DNA of 64,000 nucleotides, taken from positions 3,720,001-3,784,000 of the forward strand of contig NZ_CP034073.1 of NCBI RefSeq assembly GCF_003855155.1, read 5' to 3'. This stretch comes from Shewanella psychromarinicola. Lineage in GTDB: Bacteria > Pseudomonadota > Gammaproteobacteria > Enterobacterales > Shewanellaceae. Position 1 is the first letter of the stretch, and every line of letters starts with the position of its first letter. A program made the position numbers and the translations under genes. The notes below the pieces were generated by a model. That model was not told the DNA's origin and ran no database searches. It saw only the letters and a list, made by a program, of their open reading frames with translations. Below are positions 52,342-62,193 of this stretch, piece by piece.

Positions 52342-53913
52342 ATGGCATTACAAGATAATATTGTTCAAATAGTCAGCCACCCTCAACTTTCTCCTAAGCA
52401 AAAATCGAATAATTTGGCATTAGAAGCTGAAAACAGCCTGCCTTATGTGGCGGTATCTGAGCAGGTTAATAATGCGATGACGGACGGCATTATCTGCGAT
52501 ATGTTTGAAGGCCATGCGCCGTTTAAGCCGCGTTATGTGTTACCCGATTATGCTAAATACCTTCAGCAAGGCTCCGAGTATTTGGAATTAGCGCCAGCTG
52601 AAGATTTTGATGATGCATTGAATGCGTTAACTATCCTTTATCACCATGTGCCGTCGGTGACCAATATCCCGGTGTACTTAGGCCAATTGGATGGGTTATT
52701 AATGCCTTTTACCCTAGGGCTTGATAATGATGCAATCTATCGCAAACTAAAACGCTTTTGGATTTTACTTGATAGAACCTTACCCGATGCGTTTATGCAT
52801 GTGAATATAGGTCCGACCGATAATATTATTTGTCGGACCATATTGCGAATTGATGCCGAGTTACAGCAAATTGCACCTAATTTAACCTTTATGTACGACC
52901 CAGCCGTCACCCCAGATGATTTATTACTGCTCGCCACCACCAATATTTGTCAGTGCAGTAAACCTCACATTGCTAATTACCCATTACATGCCGAAACGTT
53001 CGATGAGCGGGGTTTTGGGATTGTCAGTTGCTATAACGCTTTACCATTAGCTGGCGGCGCCAATACCTTAGTACGACTTAACCTTAAGCAAGTTGCCATC
53101 AAAGCCACCAGCATTGCTGATTTTTTTGAGCAAACGTTAACTCATTATTGTCAGCTCACGTATGAGCTTATTGAAGCGCGTTCGGCCTTTTTACATCAAC
53201 AATCACATTTTTTTGATAGTTTTTTAGTTAAAGAACAGCTCATTGATGAGTCACGGTTTGCACCAATGTTTGGGATTTATGGTATGGCTGAAGCGGTCAA
53301 TATTTTACAAGCCTTGCCCACGCGTGGTTTAGCCGACGTAGGATCCACAAACAGTGTTAATCAATCCGGTAACGGTTATGGACACGAGCTTGAAGCAAAT
53401 GAACTCGGACTGAGGATCTCTGCCGCATTAGATAAAATTGTCAAATCGACGCCGGTGACCTATGGCTACAAAGGCCGAGCATTATTACATTCTCAAAGCG
53501 GTATTAGTCTGGATAAAGGCGTAACCCCAGGGGTTCGTATTCCCTATGGTACAGAGCCCGATCCCATTAGCCATATTCAAGCATTAGCGAAACATCATCA
53601 GTATTATACCGCTGGGATTAGCGATATTCTCACCATAGATGAAACTGTAAAATCTAATCCTCAAGCTATGTTCCAACTCTGTAAAGGCGCTCTTAGCTCA
53701 GGTTTTAGAGAGTTTACCGCCAATGTTGCTAATAATGATTTAGTCCGCGTGACTGGCTATATGGTAAAACGTTCAGACATTGAGACGTTTAAGCAATGTG
53801 GCTCGCGTACCAACACCACGGGCTTAGCCGCCGAGGCTGCTACCAATACAGGGATATTACAGCGCCAAGCTCGGGTGATTGCTCACGAACAGTCGCCTCT
53901 TGTTTATGAGTAA
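52342..53913 (+). CDS. yjjI: YjjI-type glycyl radical enzyme
   Basis: The 523-residue protein matches YjjI, a compact glycyl radical enzyme of unknown reaction. The C-terminal radical loop is RVTGYMV with G472, and a likely catalytic cysteine is C230 (VSCYNALPLAGG). Related glycyl radical enzymes start with a thiyl radical on the mid-protein Cys. It works only anaerobically and needs the activase encoded next (8-bp overlap). There is no microcompartment gene nearby, so the substrate is not indicated. It lies beside TMAO and sulfur respiration genes, in keeping with anoxic expression. Confidence 0.92.
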   Translation: MALQDNIVQIVSHPQLSPKQKSNNLALEAENSLPYVAVSEQVNNAMTDGIICDMFEGHAPFKPRYVLPDYAKYLQQGSEYLELAPAEDFDDALNALTILYHHVPSVTNIPVYLGQLDGLLMPFTLGLDNDAIYRKLKRFWILLDRTLPDAFMHVNIGPTDNIICRTILRIDAELQQIAPNLTFMYDPAVTPDDLLLLATTNICQCSKPHIANYPLHAETFDERGFGIVSCYNALPLAGGANTLVRLNLKQVAIKATSIADFFEQTLTHYCQLTYELIEARSAFLHQQSHFFDSFLVKEQLIDESRFAPMFGIYGMAEAVNILQALPTRGLADVGSTNSVNQSGNGYGHELEANELGLRISAALDKIVKSTPVTYGYKGRALLHSQSGISLDKGVTPGVRIPYGTEPDPISHIQALAKHHQYYTAGISDILTIDETVKSNPQAMFQLCKGALSSGFREFTANVANNDLVRVTGYMVKRSDIETFKQCGSRTNTTGLAAEAATNTGILQRQARVIAHEQSPLVYE

Positions 53914-54826
53914 ACACGCCATTGTAAGCCAAATATTGCCGTTTTCATGTGTCGATGGGCCTGGCAGTAGATTGGTAATTTTCCTGCAAGGCTGCAATTA
54001 TCAATGCAAAAACTGCCATAATCCTCACACGATAAGCTTGTGTGATGCTTGTGGCGATTGTGTTGAACATTGCCCTGAGCAAGCACTGACACTCATGGCG
54101 TCACAAGACGCTCTTTCATATGACATAGCGTTGCAAGGTGCTGTGGTAAAGGAGAAGTCGCATATAGTGTGGAACAGCTCGCTGTGCAGTCAATGTGATA
54201 CATGTCTTGCGGTATGCCCTAAAAAGTCAACGCCCAAAACGTCCAATTATACCATTGAGCAAATGCTTGAGGTCATTAGCAGTCAACGGCATTTTATTGA
54301 TGGTATTACGGTCAGCGGCGGTGAAGCCAGCCTGCAATTACCTTTTGTCATTGAGCTGTTTAAGGCGATTAAGTCATCTGAGCACTTATCACATCTTAAT
54401 TGCATGATCGACACCAATGGCAGTTTACCTCCAACGGGTTGGCATAAGTTGCTGCCTTTTTTAGATGGCGCTATGGTTGATTTAAAAGCATGGCAACAAG
54501 ATACCCACCATTACATCACCGGCCGTGATAATCATCCGGTATTTAAATCCATTGAGTTACTTGCTCAGCATCATAAGCTTTATGAAGTGAGACTGTTACA
54601 CATTCCTGGGATCACAGATTATGATGTGGAGATTAACGCCCTAGCGACATATTTACAGCAGCTACCCAGCGATACCCGAGTTAAGTTAAATGCGTTTCAC
54701 CATCACGGTGTCGGACAAGTTGCTTCGACATGGCCGCAATGCACCCAAGCCGATATCGAAGCCTTAGCGTCTCAACTTACCCAGCGAGGCGTAAGCAATA
54801 TCGCCTTGCCGGCCTTGTACATTTAA
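53906..54826 (+). CDS. yjjW: YjjW-type glycyl radical enzyme activase (radical SAM)
   Basis: The 306-residue protein has the radical SAM motif CNYQCKNC near residues 30-37, then an inserted two-cluster ferredoxin domain (CDACGDCVEHCPEQA and CSQCDTCLAVCPK, about 47-107), and the TIM-barrel element ITVSGGEASLQ. It should install the glycyl radical on YjjI. The ATG at 53906, overlapping the end of yjjI, is chosen because MSKHAIVSQILPFS aligns with activase starts; the frame opens at 53879. Confidence 0.94.
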   Translation: MSKHAIVSQILPFSCVDGPGSRLVIFLQGCNYQCKNCHNPHTISLCDACGDCVEHCPEQALTLMASQDALSYDIALQGAVVKEKSHIVWNSSLCSQCDTCLAVCPKKSTPKTSNYTIEQMLEVISSQRHFIDGITVSGGEASLQLPFVIELFKAIKSSEHLSHLNCMIDTNGSLPPTGWHKLLPFLDGAMVDLKAWQQDTHHYITGRDNHPVFKSIELLAQHHKLYEVRLLHIPGITDYDVEINALATYLQQLPSDTRVKLNAFHHHGVGQVASTWPQCTQADIEALASQLTQRGVSNIALPALYI

Positions 54827-54879
54827 TGTAACTGAGTACATTCAATTTAATTAATTTAACTAAGCGCATTTAATTCAGC

Positions 54880-55800
54880 TTAGCGACTGCACAGCAATAT
54901 TTGCTCATACAACCAGCGGTGCGCAGGGTCGTTCATACTCTGGCGATGCCAAACAAGACTATAAGCCACTTTGCCGTAATCTATGGGTAATGTTTTAATG
55001 ATCAATCCTTGGGCTTGTTTGGCCATTGACGCCCAGCGGCGCGAGCACGTAAATAGCAGTTCACTGTGATGGCACATTAGCGCTGCACTGCCAAAGTCTG
55101 CCACCGAAATGGGTACGGCGCGCTTTTTGGATTGCTGAGCCAGCAAAATATCAAAATACGGCGTGCTTAGGTCGGTATCTGTGATGCCGATGTGACTAAA
55201 ATGCAAATAGTCATCGAGGCTGATGTCTTGCTGCAAAGCCAATGGGTGTGATGAATTCATTAAGCAAACCATCTCATCATTTATCAAGGTTTCCCATTTT
55301 AAGTCTTCGTCTATATTAGTCGGTTGACTTAGATCATGGGGTAAAATGATAAAATCTAACGATCCCTTTAGTAGCCCGTCAAAACCAATATTGTCTTTAC
55401 TGTAAATATCTAAATGGATATTGGGCGCCAAATTGAGAATATGAGCGCTTATTTTGGCGGCCAGCAGTTCAAAGGTGCTTTCTCGCATGGCGAGTGAAAA
55501 TCGCCCCTGATAATCGGCAGGACTAAACACATCTTGGCTCATGATATGGTTTATATCATTGATCATTTGCTGCACGCTTGGGCCTAACCTTCGCGCTAAG
55601 GGGGTGGCGATAAGTGAGTTGCCATGTCGATAGAATAATTCATCATTAAGGCTTTCTCTTAACTGACTCAAGGTTTTACTGACCGACGATGGGCTTAAGC
55701 ATAACCGTTCTGCACTGGCGGTTACACTGAGGGTATCAAGCATCACATGTAAAGTGATTAAATGTTTCATGCTGATACGGGAAAGTTTAGCCAAATCCAT
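54880..55800 (-). CDS. LysR-family transcriptional regulator
   Basis: The 306-residue protein has an N-terminal winged helix (about 5-65; LDTLSVTASAERLCLSPSSV, then SKTLSQLR) and a periplasmic-binding-like effector domain. The ATG at 55800 matches the usual LysR start (MDLAKLSRI); the frame extends upstream to 55884 without support. It is convergent with yjjW and lies before the psr terminator, so its target is not evident. Its own upstream region (55801-56010) contains no structural gene, which makes this an orphan regulator. Confidence 0.9.
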   Translation of the reverse strand: MDLAKLSRISMKHLITLHVMLDTLSVTASAERLCLSPSSVSKTLSQLRESLNDELFYRHGNSLIATPLARRLGPSVQQMINDINHIMSQDVFSPADYQGRFSLAMRESTFELLAAKISAHILNLAPNIHLDIYSKDNIGFDGLLKGSLDFIILPHDLSQPTNIDEDLKWETLINDEMVCLMNSSHPLALQQDISLDDYLHFSHIGITDTDLSTPYFDILLAQQSKKRAVPISVADFGSAALMCHHSELLFTCSRRWASMAKQAQGLIIKTLPIDYGKVAYSLVWHRQSMNDPAHRWLYEQILLCSR

Positions 55801-56013
55801 TAGCGTATTGCCCCTGATAAGTGGTGCATTTGTTTGCAAAATATAAACGTAAATTAGCCTGCAGTATAGGCTACACAACCACAATCAAGACCCGCTTCAC
55901 ATTGCTAACTGATATGGTTTACATTTCATCCAGAAGACGGGTTAGATCTTCAGCAACAGCCGAACGTTTCAGTCATAGCGGTTGAAATAAGCGTTTTTGT
56001 ATTACCCATAAAA

Positions 56014-56044
56014 AACTTCCTCTCAGACAAGTCCGAGAGGAAGT
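56014..56044 (-). terminator. Terminator of the psrABC operon
   Basis: AACTTCCTCTC and GAGAGGAAGTT form an 11-bp stem with further GAC/GTC pairing inside the loop. On the minus strand a TTTTT run follows. It lies about 43 bp after the psrC stop. Confidence 0.85.
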
Positions 56045-56086
56045 TAAATGAAGCACACTTTCTACACGTTAAGCTAGCGTATTTCT

Positions 56087-57028
56087 CTAACTAATATAGC
56101 TTTGACCAGCATAGACAATGAAGTGACGAAGGGCTAACACCCCGGTCAAACTACAACATGCCACGGTCAACATTAAGGCTTTACTGTGGCGAGCGCTCGA
56201 AGGTAATAGCATTGCCAATAATGGAATAGCGAAGCCAATTCCAACCACCCCAATCCAAAACACGCTTGCCCAAATACCGGTATTTAACGATGCTAACGCA
56301 GTAGCGGCTGAACCGCCAGTGAAATAGAGTGCGCTAAACAGCATCACTAGAAACATCATTTCAGCAATGATAACCGGTAACTCAATGCGGTGCATTTTGG
56401 CAACTTCAGGGCTATGGGTATCGGTGTTAAACATCAATAACGCCACCACAAGGTTAGCAGCTGCTCCTGCTGATAATCCCGACACTAAAAATAGTGCAGG
56501 TAATACCGCAGTGTTGAGCATTGGATAAGCATTCATCGCCGAGATTAAAAAGCCAGTATATGCGCCAACCCCAATAGCAAGGATGAATAGCAAGACTTCA
56601 ATAATCTTACGGAACGGCATTAGCAAATCGGCAATGCCGGATAAGAAACCCAGCTTCCACTTAGGTAAATCATCCTTAAGCACGATTAGCGCATAGGCGA
56701 TACCCAGTGGTGAATATGCCAATAACGCTGCAACACCTATTGCCATAACAGACTGGAAGTTATAATTAACTAATATCAGCCAGAAATGAAACGGTTTAGT
56801 TAAATCAAACACCAAGCAAGCTAAACCTAAACTGATTGCCACCGGTCCAATTAGCGCTGCAGCTTTTAATATTGGACTTTCAGTTTGCTTATCACGGCTG
56901 TACCAACGCATACCAATACCAATGAGTACGCTACCTGCTGATAAACCGGCCATAAATAAGTAGACTGCGATAACCCAGTTCCATGTCACCGGATCATATT
57001 GCGCCATATCGCCCCATGTATTATTCAT
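56087..57028 (-). CDS. psrC: PsrC/NrfD-type membrane subunit
   Basis: The 313-residue protein has about eight membrane helices and begins NNTWGDMAQYDPVTWNWVIA, typical of NrfD/PsrC quinol-binding subunits. Small members carry no haem; they bind menaquinol and pass electrons to the FeS subunit. The start overlaps psrB by 4 bp (ATGA). Confidence 0.92.
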   Translation of the reverse strand: MNNTWGDMAQYDPVTWNWVIAVYLFMAGLSAGSVLIGIGMRWYSRDKQTESPILKAAALIGPVAISLGLACLVFDLTKPFHFWLILVNYNFQSVMAIGVAALLAYSPLGIAYALIVLKDDLPKWKLGFLSGIADLLMPFRKIIEVLLFILAIGVGAYTGFLISAMNAYPMLNTAVLPALFLVSGLSAGAAANLVVALLMFNTDTHSPEVAKMHRIELPVIIAEMMFLVMLFSALYFTGGSAATALASLNTGIWASVFWIGVVGIGFAIPLLAMLLPSSARHSKALMLTVACCSLTGVLALRHFIVYAGQSYIS

Positions 57029-57597
57029 GACTCAATCCCTCCTCGTTTAGTTGGAATACGATACACACGAGGCTTAGTGCCTAAGTGAGTTTTTTCTTGA
57101 TAGGTTATTTTAGTATTAAGTAATAGTGCAACCTCACTTTGACTATCGTTAGCATCACCAAAATACAACGCATCTGTTGGACATGCTGTGACGCAGGCGG
57201 GTTGCTCACCTCTGGCTAGGCGAGTGTCTTTACAGAAGTTACACTTGTCTGCAGCCTTGGTGATTGGATTGATAAAGCGGACTTTATAGGGACATGCCGC
57301 CACGCAATACTGACAACCGACGCACTTATCATTATGAATTGACACTAATCCATTTTCATCAATATAAGCCGCTCCTGTTGGGCAAACACTTACACACGGT
57401 GCATTTTCACATTGCTGGCAGGACACGCGATTATATTTAAAATGTAGATGAGGAGCTTCACCAAAAGGCCCTTCCACCCTAACCTGCAAGCGTGTGACAC
57501 CCTCGGGTACGTTGTTTTCACTTCGACAAGCTATATTACAAGCTTGGCAGCCGATGCATTTGTTTTCATCATGCACCATGACATATCGTTTATTCAT
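57025..57597 (-). CDS. psrB: PsrB-type four-cluster ferredoxin subunit
   Basis: The 190-residue protein has four cysteine clusters of the DmsB/PsrB type: CIGCQACNIACRSEN, CQQCENAPCVSVCP, CVGCQYCVAACPYK and CNFCKDTRLARGEQPACVTACP split over the last group. It carries electrons between PsrC and PsrA. The ATG at 57597 is preferred (MNKRYVMVHD); a TTG at 57609 is in frame. It lies 29 bp after psrA and overlaps psrC by 4 bp. Confidence 0.93.
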   Translation of the reverse strand: MNKRYVMVHDENKCIGCQACNIACRSENNVPEGVTRLQVRVEGPFGEAPHLHFKYNRVSCQQCENAPCVSVCPTGAAYIDENGLVSIHNDKCVGCQYCVAACPYKVRFINPITKAADKCNFCKDTRLARGEQPACVTACPTDALYFGDANDSQSEVALLLNTKITYQEKTHLGTKPRVYRIPTKRGGIES

Positions 57598-57625
57598 AGG
57601 AGATTCCAAATCTATTATTTACCGG

Positions 57626-59908
57626 CTAAATTTTTACCAACTTGACACCAGTGGTATGTAAATTCATGCCACAAATGGGCGCAATGACATTCGGAAGCAG
57701 ATTGCCACAATGGATACCTTTTCCTGTTGCCCTTACCAGCTCTTTGTTTTTAGAGCCAAAGCCCATGTATGCAAATACCGTGTCTTGGCGAATGCCCGGA
57801 GTCACTAAAGCGGTTCCTTCTTCACTGCCAACACTGCTGATTAATTGAATGGCATCGCCACTGTGGATATTTAATCGTCCAGCGGTTACTGGATGGATCC
57901 AAACTGCGTTGTTAGACATAAGGTTGGCCAGCATTGGCACATTATGTGTTGCGCCGTTGGTATGTACGGCAACCTTACCTTGGATAAAATAAAACTCGTC
58001 AGCTTGCTTTAGTTGCACATTTCGATGCTTAATCACGCCTCGGCCAGGTGCCATGTCTTCTATTTTTTGCGATGTTAATTCAATTTTTCCACTGGGGGTT
58101 TTGAACTTCATTGCCGTTGCATAGCAGCCATCTTCATCAACACTTCTCGCGTTTGGAAAAGCCTTAACGAACGCTGCAACCATCTCAGGTTCACGCAGCA
58201 TCAATGGCTTACCATAACTGACATAACCCATTTTTTTGATGTTTTCCAATAAGCTATGGTCACGATTAAGCTGCATTAATTGCAACGTTTGCATATTTTC
58301 CCAAGGATAAAATTTATCAAGTCCCAAAGACTGGCCTAACTCTTTGAATATTTGCCAGCTTGGGCGTGTATTCCCAATAGTTTCAACAACACGTTGGCGC
58401 ACATAATAAGCAGGATTTTTGCCTGATTTATCTTGTATTTCTTCATCTCGTTCAAGGTAGGTTGACTCAGGCAAAATATAGTCTGCATAGGCTGCGGTTT
58501 CGCTGATATAAAGATCGCACGACACCACTAAATCTAACGCTTTAAGCGTTTGCTCTACTTTGGCCCTGTCTGTAAGAGTCTGCATAGGGTTAGTGCGGCT
58601 CATCACCCATGCTTTTAGTTGATAGGGTTTTGCTTCTAACGTTGCATCCAATATGGTTTGATAAATCCCCCCTGAAGACCACATCATTGCGTATTGCTTT
58701 TCAACCTGGTCAATACGAATTGCTGAAGATTTAGGCATACCTTCAACACCCGGTTTAGCTAATACTGGGGCGATATTTTCACCGGCAAATTTATTGTAGC
58801 CGGGTGCTTTTTTACCCATGTACAAACCACCTTTACGTTCAATGTTGCCAATTAATATATTGGCAGCATATAACGCACGGCGCATATCGAATTCTTCAGG
58901 GGTAAAAGTAGCGCGATGACCAAAGTCGACAACCGCATGTGGCGCATGGCTAGCATATTCGTGAGCGATACGGCGAATGGCACTAGCAGAAACATCTGAA
59001 ATAGTTTCGGCCCACTCTGGCGTGTATTGCTCGACCTCTGCAGCGAACTCATCAAAACCCACTACAAACTTTTCGATAAAATCACGGTCGTATAAGTTGT
59101 CATAAATTAAAACATGACATAGCGCCAGAGCAACTGACACATCAGTACCAGGACGTATCGCATGCCATTCATCTGCTTTGTCGGCCACAATGGAAAAACG
59201 TGGTTCGAATACGACTAATTTAGCGCCTTTATCCATTTGCGCTTGCATCATTCCTCTGGTTTCAGACATATTGATGCCTTCATAAAGGTTATGACCAAAG
59301 TTAATAATGTATTTAGAATTACTCAAATCGCGCTTCATTTTGGTGCCAAATATCGCCTTAGCGGCCACCACATAACTTCCTGGACAGGTTGAAGCATGGG
59401 TAAATGTGTTTGGCGAACCGAATGCTTCAGCCAGATGAAATATATGACCAGAAAGCGAACCAGACTTAGATGAGAACGCAATGGTTTCTGCACCATATTG
59501 TTGTTTAATTTGGTTCATTTTGGTTGCAATTTCTTTATAAGCATCAGCCCAAGAAATCTCAATCCATTCACCCGCGCCACGTTCACCAACACGCTTCAAT
59601 GGATTAACAATCCGCTGTGGATCGTAAAGTAAACTATGACCTGCGCCACCTCTGGCACAGACCTTGCCGCCAAATGATTTGGCTTCTTTATTGCCGGTAA
59701 TAAAGACATTTTTCCCATCAACTATGCGCGCTTTTATAGGGCACCGAGTGGAACACATCTCACAAATACTGGCCACTTCAGAGGAAACACCTTTGAGAGG
59801 TTGTTTTTCTAATGCTGCCAGTGAACCAGGAAGAATACTTGCTAGCGCACAAGATGCACCACTAACCCCAGCTCCCTTCAAAAAATGACGCCGATTTAAC
59901 TCAATCAT
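57626..59908 (-). CDS. psrA: PsrA/PhsA-type molybdoenzyme (polysulfide or thiosulfate reductase)
   Basis: The 760-residue catalytic subunit has a Tat signal (NRRHFLKG), a 4Fe-4S motif (CEMCSTRCPIKARI near 49-62 with a later Cys in VCARGG) and the Mo-ligand candidate C175 (STCPGSY), as in polysulfide and thiosulfate reductases. Sequence alone does not settle thiosulfate versus polysulfide, but the neighbouring sensor pair resembles thiosulfate sensors. It acts in the periplasm. psrB follows after 29 bp. FNR/CRP-like and palindromic sites lie upstream. Confidence 0.93.
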   Translation of the reverse strand: MIELNRRHFLKGAGVSGASCALASILPGSLAALEKQPLKGVSSEVASICEMCSTRCPIKARIVDGKNVFITGNKEAKSFGGKVCARGGAGHSLLYDPQRIVNPLKRVGERGAGEWIEISWADAYKEIATKMNQIKQQYGAETIAFSSKSGSLSGHIFHLAEAFGSPNTFTHASTCPGSYVVAAKAIFGTKMKRDLSNSKYIINFGHNLYEGINMSETRGMMQAQMDKGAKLVVFEPRFSIVADKADEWHAIRPGTDVSVALALCHVLIYDNLYDRDFIEKFVVGFDEFAAEVEQYTPEWAETISDVSASAIRRIAHEYASHAPHAVVDFGHRATFTPEEFDMRRALYAANILIGNIERKGGLYMGKKAPGYNKFAGENIAPVLAKPGVEGMPKSSAIRIDQVEKQYAMMWSSGGIYQTILDATLEAKPYQLKAWVMSRTNPMQTLTDRAKVEQTLKALDLVVSCDLYISETAAYADYILPESTYLERDEEIQDKSGKNPAYYVRQRVVETIGNTRPSWQIFKELGQSLGLDKFYPWENMQTLQLMQLNRDHSLLENIKKMGYVSYGKPLMLREPEMVAAFVKAFPNARSVDEDGCYATAMKFKTPSGKIELTSQKIEDMAPGRGVIKHRNVQLKQADEFYFIQGKVAVHTNGATHNVPMLANLMSNNAVWIHPVTAGRLNIHSGDAIQLISSVGSEEGTALVTPGIRQDTVFAYMGFGSKNKELVRATGKGIHCGNLLPNVIAPICGMNLHTTGVKLVKI

Positions 59909-60041
59909 GATTGCCTCTTAACCTTCGACGAGGTGCGAAGTTATTACGGTTAACGTATGATTAATGGAACTTATCAAAACTTATAAACTAATAAGCACCA
60001 TCGCTAAACAGATTGTTAACCGACCAATAACTTAAGGATAT

Positions 60042-60055
60042 TGTGGTAAACCACA
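60042..60055. promoter_or_regulatory. Palindrome upstream of psrA
   Basis: TGTGGT-AA-ACCACA is a perfect 6-bp-arm dyad about 135 bp before the psrA start. It is a candidate operator, possibly for the ThsR-like regulator; this is inference from position. Confidence 0.45.
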
Positions 60056-60069
60056 TCGAAGATAATCAT

Positions 60070-60083
60070 TTGATTGATATCAC
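60070..60083. promoter_or_regulatory. FNR/CRP-like site upstream of psrA
   Basis: TTGATTGATATCAC matches 9 of 10 specified positions of the FNR consensus TTGAT-N4-ATCAA and also fits a weak CRP site. It lies about 165 bp before psrA, suggesting control by the Shewanella FNR or CRP homologue. Confidence 0.5.
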
Positions 60084-60158
60084 GGTTTCAGCGCGCAATT
60101 AAAGAGATAGCAACATATTACGAGAGTATATAAAAGCGGAAGACGAATTCTTAATAGG

Positions 60159-62015
60159 CTAATTAGCAGAGTTATTTAACGGTATATCGATTAATACCCG
60201 ACAACCCATTTGCCAAGCTGAATCTGGATCATCTTTACATTTGGATAAATTTATTTTGCCACCAAACTGCATAATGACATCATTGCAAATGGCGAGACCT
60301 AAGCCTAAACCGTTTTCTTTAGTGGAGAAAAAGCTCGTTTTAAAATCATCTGCAGAGCAGCTCAAACCAATACCGTTATCATAAATTTTCAATTTCAATC
60401 TATGGTCAACAATATATGAATCAATCCTAATCCGGTTAGGGATTTTTGCTGAGAAACCTCTTTCTGACATGGCATCAACAGCATTTTTTAACACATTAAT
60501 TAATACTTGGCAGAAGCCCACCTTATCGCCGGTTAATTTGATGTCAGTACTAGTGAGTTGAGTGTTGAGTTTAATATTATGAATTTTAAACTCATGCTCG
60601 AGTAACTCTAGGCATATCATTAATTGTTCGTGTACATAAAACTCGGTCGCTTCAGCGTTCTTTCGTTGCAACAAGCCTCTTATTCTATGGACTATTTCAC
60701 CGGCACGAATCGACTGTTGGTGTATTTTATCGAGCAACTGATACTGTTTAGAATCTTCCCCAGTATTATTGGCCTGCTCAATCATACCTCCTTCACTATA
60801 TTGTGTTATCGCAGCAATAGGTTGGTTAAGCTCGTGGGCTAAGCCCGCACCTATCTCGCCCAAAATGGCTGCACTTTGTAAACGCTCTAATTGCAATGCT
60901 TTGTTTTTTAATTGTCGTTCACTGCTTAATAAATTTTCACTCTTTTGTCTAAACCTATATTCCAGCCATAAGTGATAAATTGTTGCGATAACAAATAAAC
61001 CTAATAAACCAAAGCCCCACTTTTGATTCAGTTTAATCCATTGCCAAACTTGTAAATAAACCGGCATTTTATTGGACTCTATATCAAGTTCTTTAAATAA
61101 CTTCACCACTTGAAATTGGCTAATGGGTGCTGCCCAACCTCGATTTTGACCCACAATTGAAGCTTGATGAGTCGCACTGACTGAAAGCAATGCGCGAGTA
61201 ATATCGGTTCTCACTTTTAATGGCACAGCATCTGACGAGGCAAACGACCAATTAGGATATAGATGCGTACTCACTGCACATTCATAACCTTCTGGTGTGA
61301 CATCATTGATGACTCTATAATCGGCAGCATTAATGTAGCCATCTCTAACCATCTGCTCTAAAGTACAGAATGGGGTAATGGCAATATCCGCGGTGCCATC
61401 ACGGACTTGGTAAATTAACGGCTCTAATGGAAAACCGAGAAAAGTCACTTTACCGAAAAAGTTATTTGTCGAATAAGCCTTGGAATTAATTAACCCTATT
61501 GCGGCTTGATAACCGCCTAAAGCACTAGGGTCACTGGCCACCACGGAATGCCCAGACAAATCTTCAAGAGTCTTATATGGACTTTCACTGCGAACAATAA
61601 TGGTCGCCCCAATCGCAAAAGTACTGCCATTATGCTGATTGCTTTTCATTGTGGCTAACCACGAAATAGGAAAATCACTACTCATATTAAAGTAATGCCC
61701 AGGATTGGTGACGACAAATTGCACCTGACCATTAAGTAACTGATCATTCATATGATTAAAATCTAAGGGCACCACTTCAAAACTGGCGTTTTTTACTCTT
61801 TTGGTTAAATAGGTCATTAATGGCTGCCAGCGTTGTATGCTTTTAGCCACACCATAGTTGGCTAATACCGCAACACGGTAATGGACCTGAACAGGATCTT
61901 CATTTGCAGCTTGCTGTTGAGCGACTGGCGCAATTTTGGCAGACAGTGCAAACGTTGCTGTTGAATGAACCAACAGAAAAACCAATATAAACCATAATAA
62001 CAGTCCAAAACGCAT
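60159..62015 (-). CDS. thsS: ThsS/TtrS-like sensor kinase with periplasmic PhnD-type sensor domain
   Basis: The 618-residue protein has a signal segment (1-23), a PhnD-like periplasmic ligand domain (about 45-315, e.g. SGHSVVASDPSALGGYQAA), a membrane helix (about 335-355), a coiled coil and HisKA/HATPase with H394 (GLAHELNQPIAA) and GLGLGLAICNDV. This is the layout of the tetrathionate sensor TtrS and the thiosulfate sensor ThsS described from Shewanella. Its place beside psrABC favours thiosulfate or another sulfur anion as ligand. It lies divergent from its response regulator (62194). Confidence 0.88.
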   Translation of the reverse strand: MRFGLLLWFILVFLLVHSTATFALSAKIAPVAQQQAANEDPVQVHYRVAVLANYGVAKSIQRWQPLMTYLTKRVKNASFEVVPLDFNHMNDQLLNGQVQFVVTNPGHYFNMSSDFPISWLATMKSNQHNGSTFAIGATIIVRSESPYKTLEDLSGHSVVASDPSALGGYQAAIGLINSKAYSTNNFFGKVTFLGFPLEPLIYQVRDGTADIAITPFCTLEQMVRDGYINAADYRVINDVTPEGYECAVSTHLYPNWSFASSDAVPLKVRTDITRALLSVSATHQASIVGQNRGWAAPISQFQVVKLFKELDIESNKMPVYLQVWQWIKLNQKWGFGLLGLFVIATIYHLWLEYRFRQKSENLLSSERQLKNKALQLERLQSAAILGEIGAGLAHELNQPIAAITQYSEGGMIEQANNTGEDSKQYQLLDKIHQQSIRAGEIVHRIRGLLQRKNAEATEFYVHEQLMICLELLEHEFKIHNIKLNTQLTSTDIKLTGDKVGFCQVLINVLKNAVDAMSERGFSAKIPNRIRIDSYIVDHRLKLKIYDNGIGLSCSADDFKTSFFSTKENGLGLGLAICNDVIMQFGGKINLSKCKDDPDSAWQMGCRVLIDIPLNNSAN

Positions 62016-62193
62016 CAGTAAGCTTCACCTAAATCAATGTCAATACAGCACAATAAAGGCTAGTTTAATGCAGTTATAGAAACAAAAAAGTTGCGTGTCG
62101 CACAAAAAACTCATCTACAATTTGCTCAATCTATAACAAGGATTACACTGTATTTATAATCAATTAACTTATGCTTAAATAACTTATAGCCAA

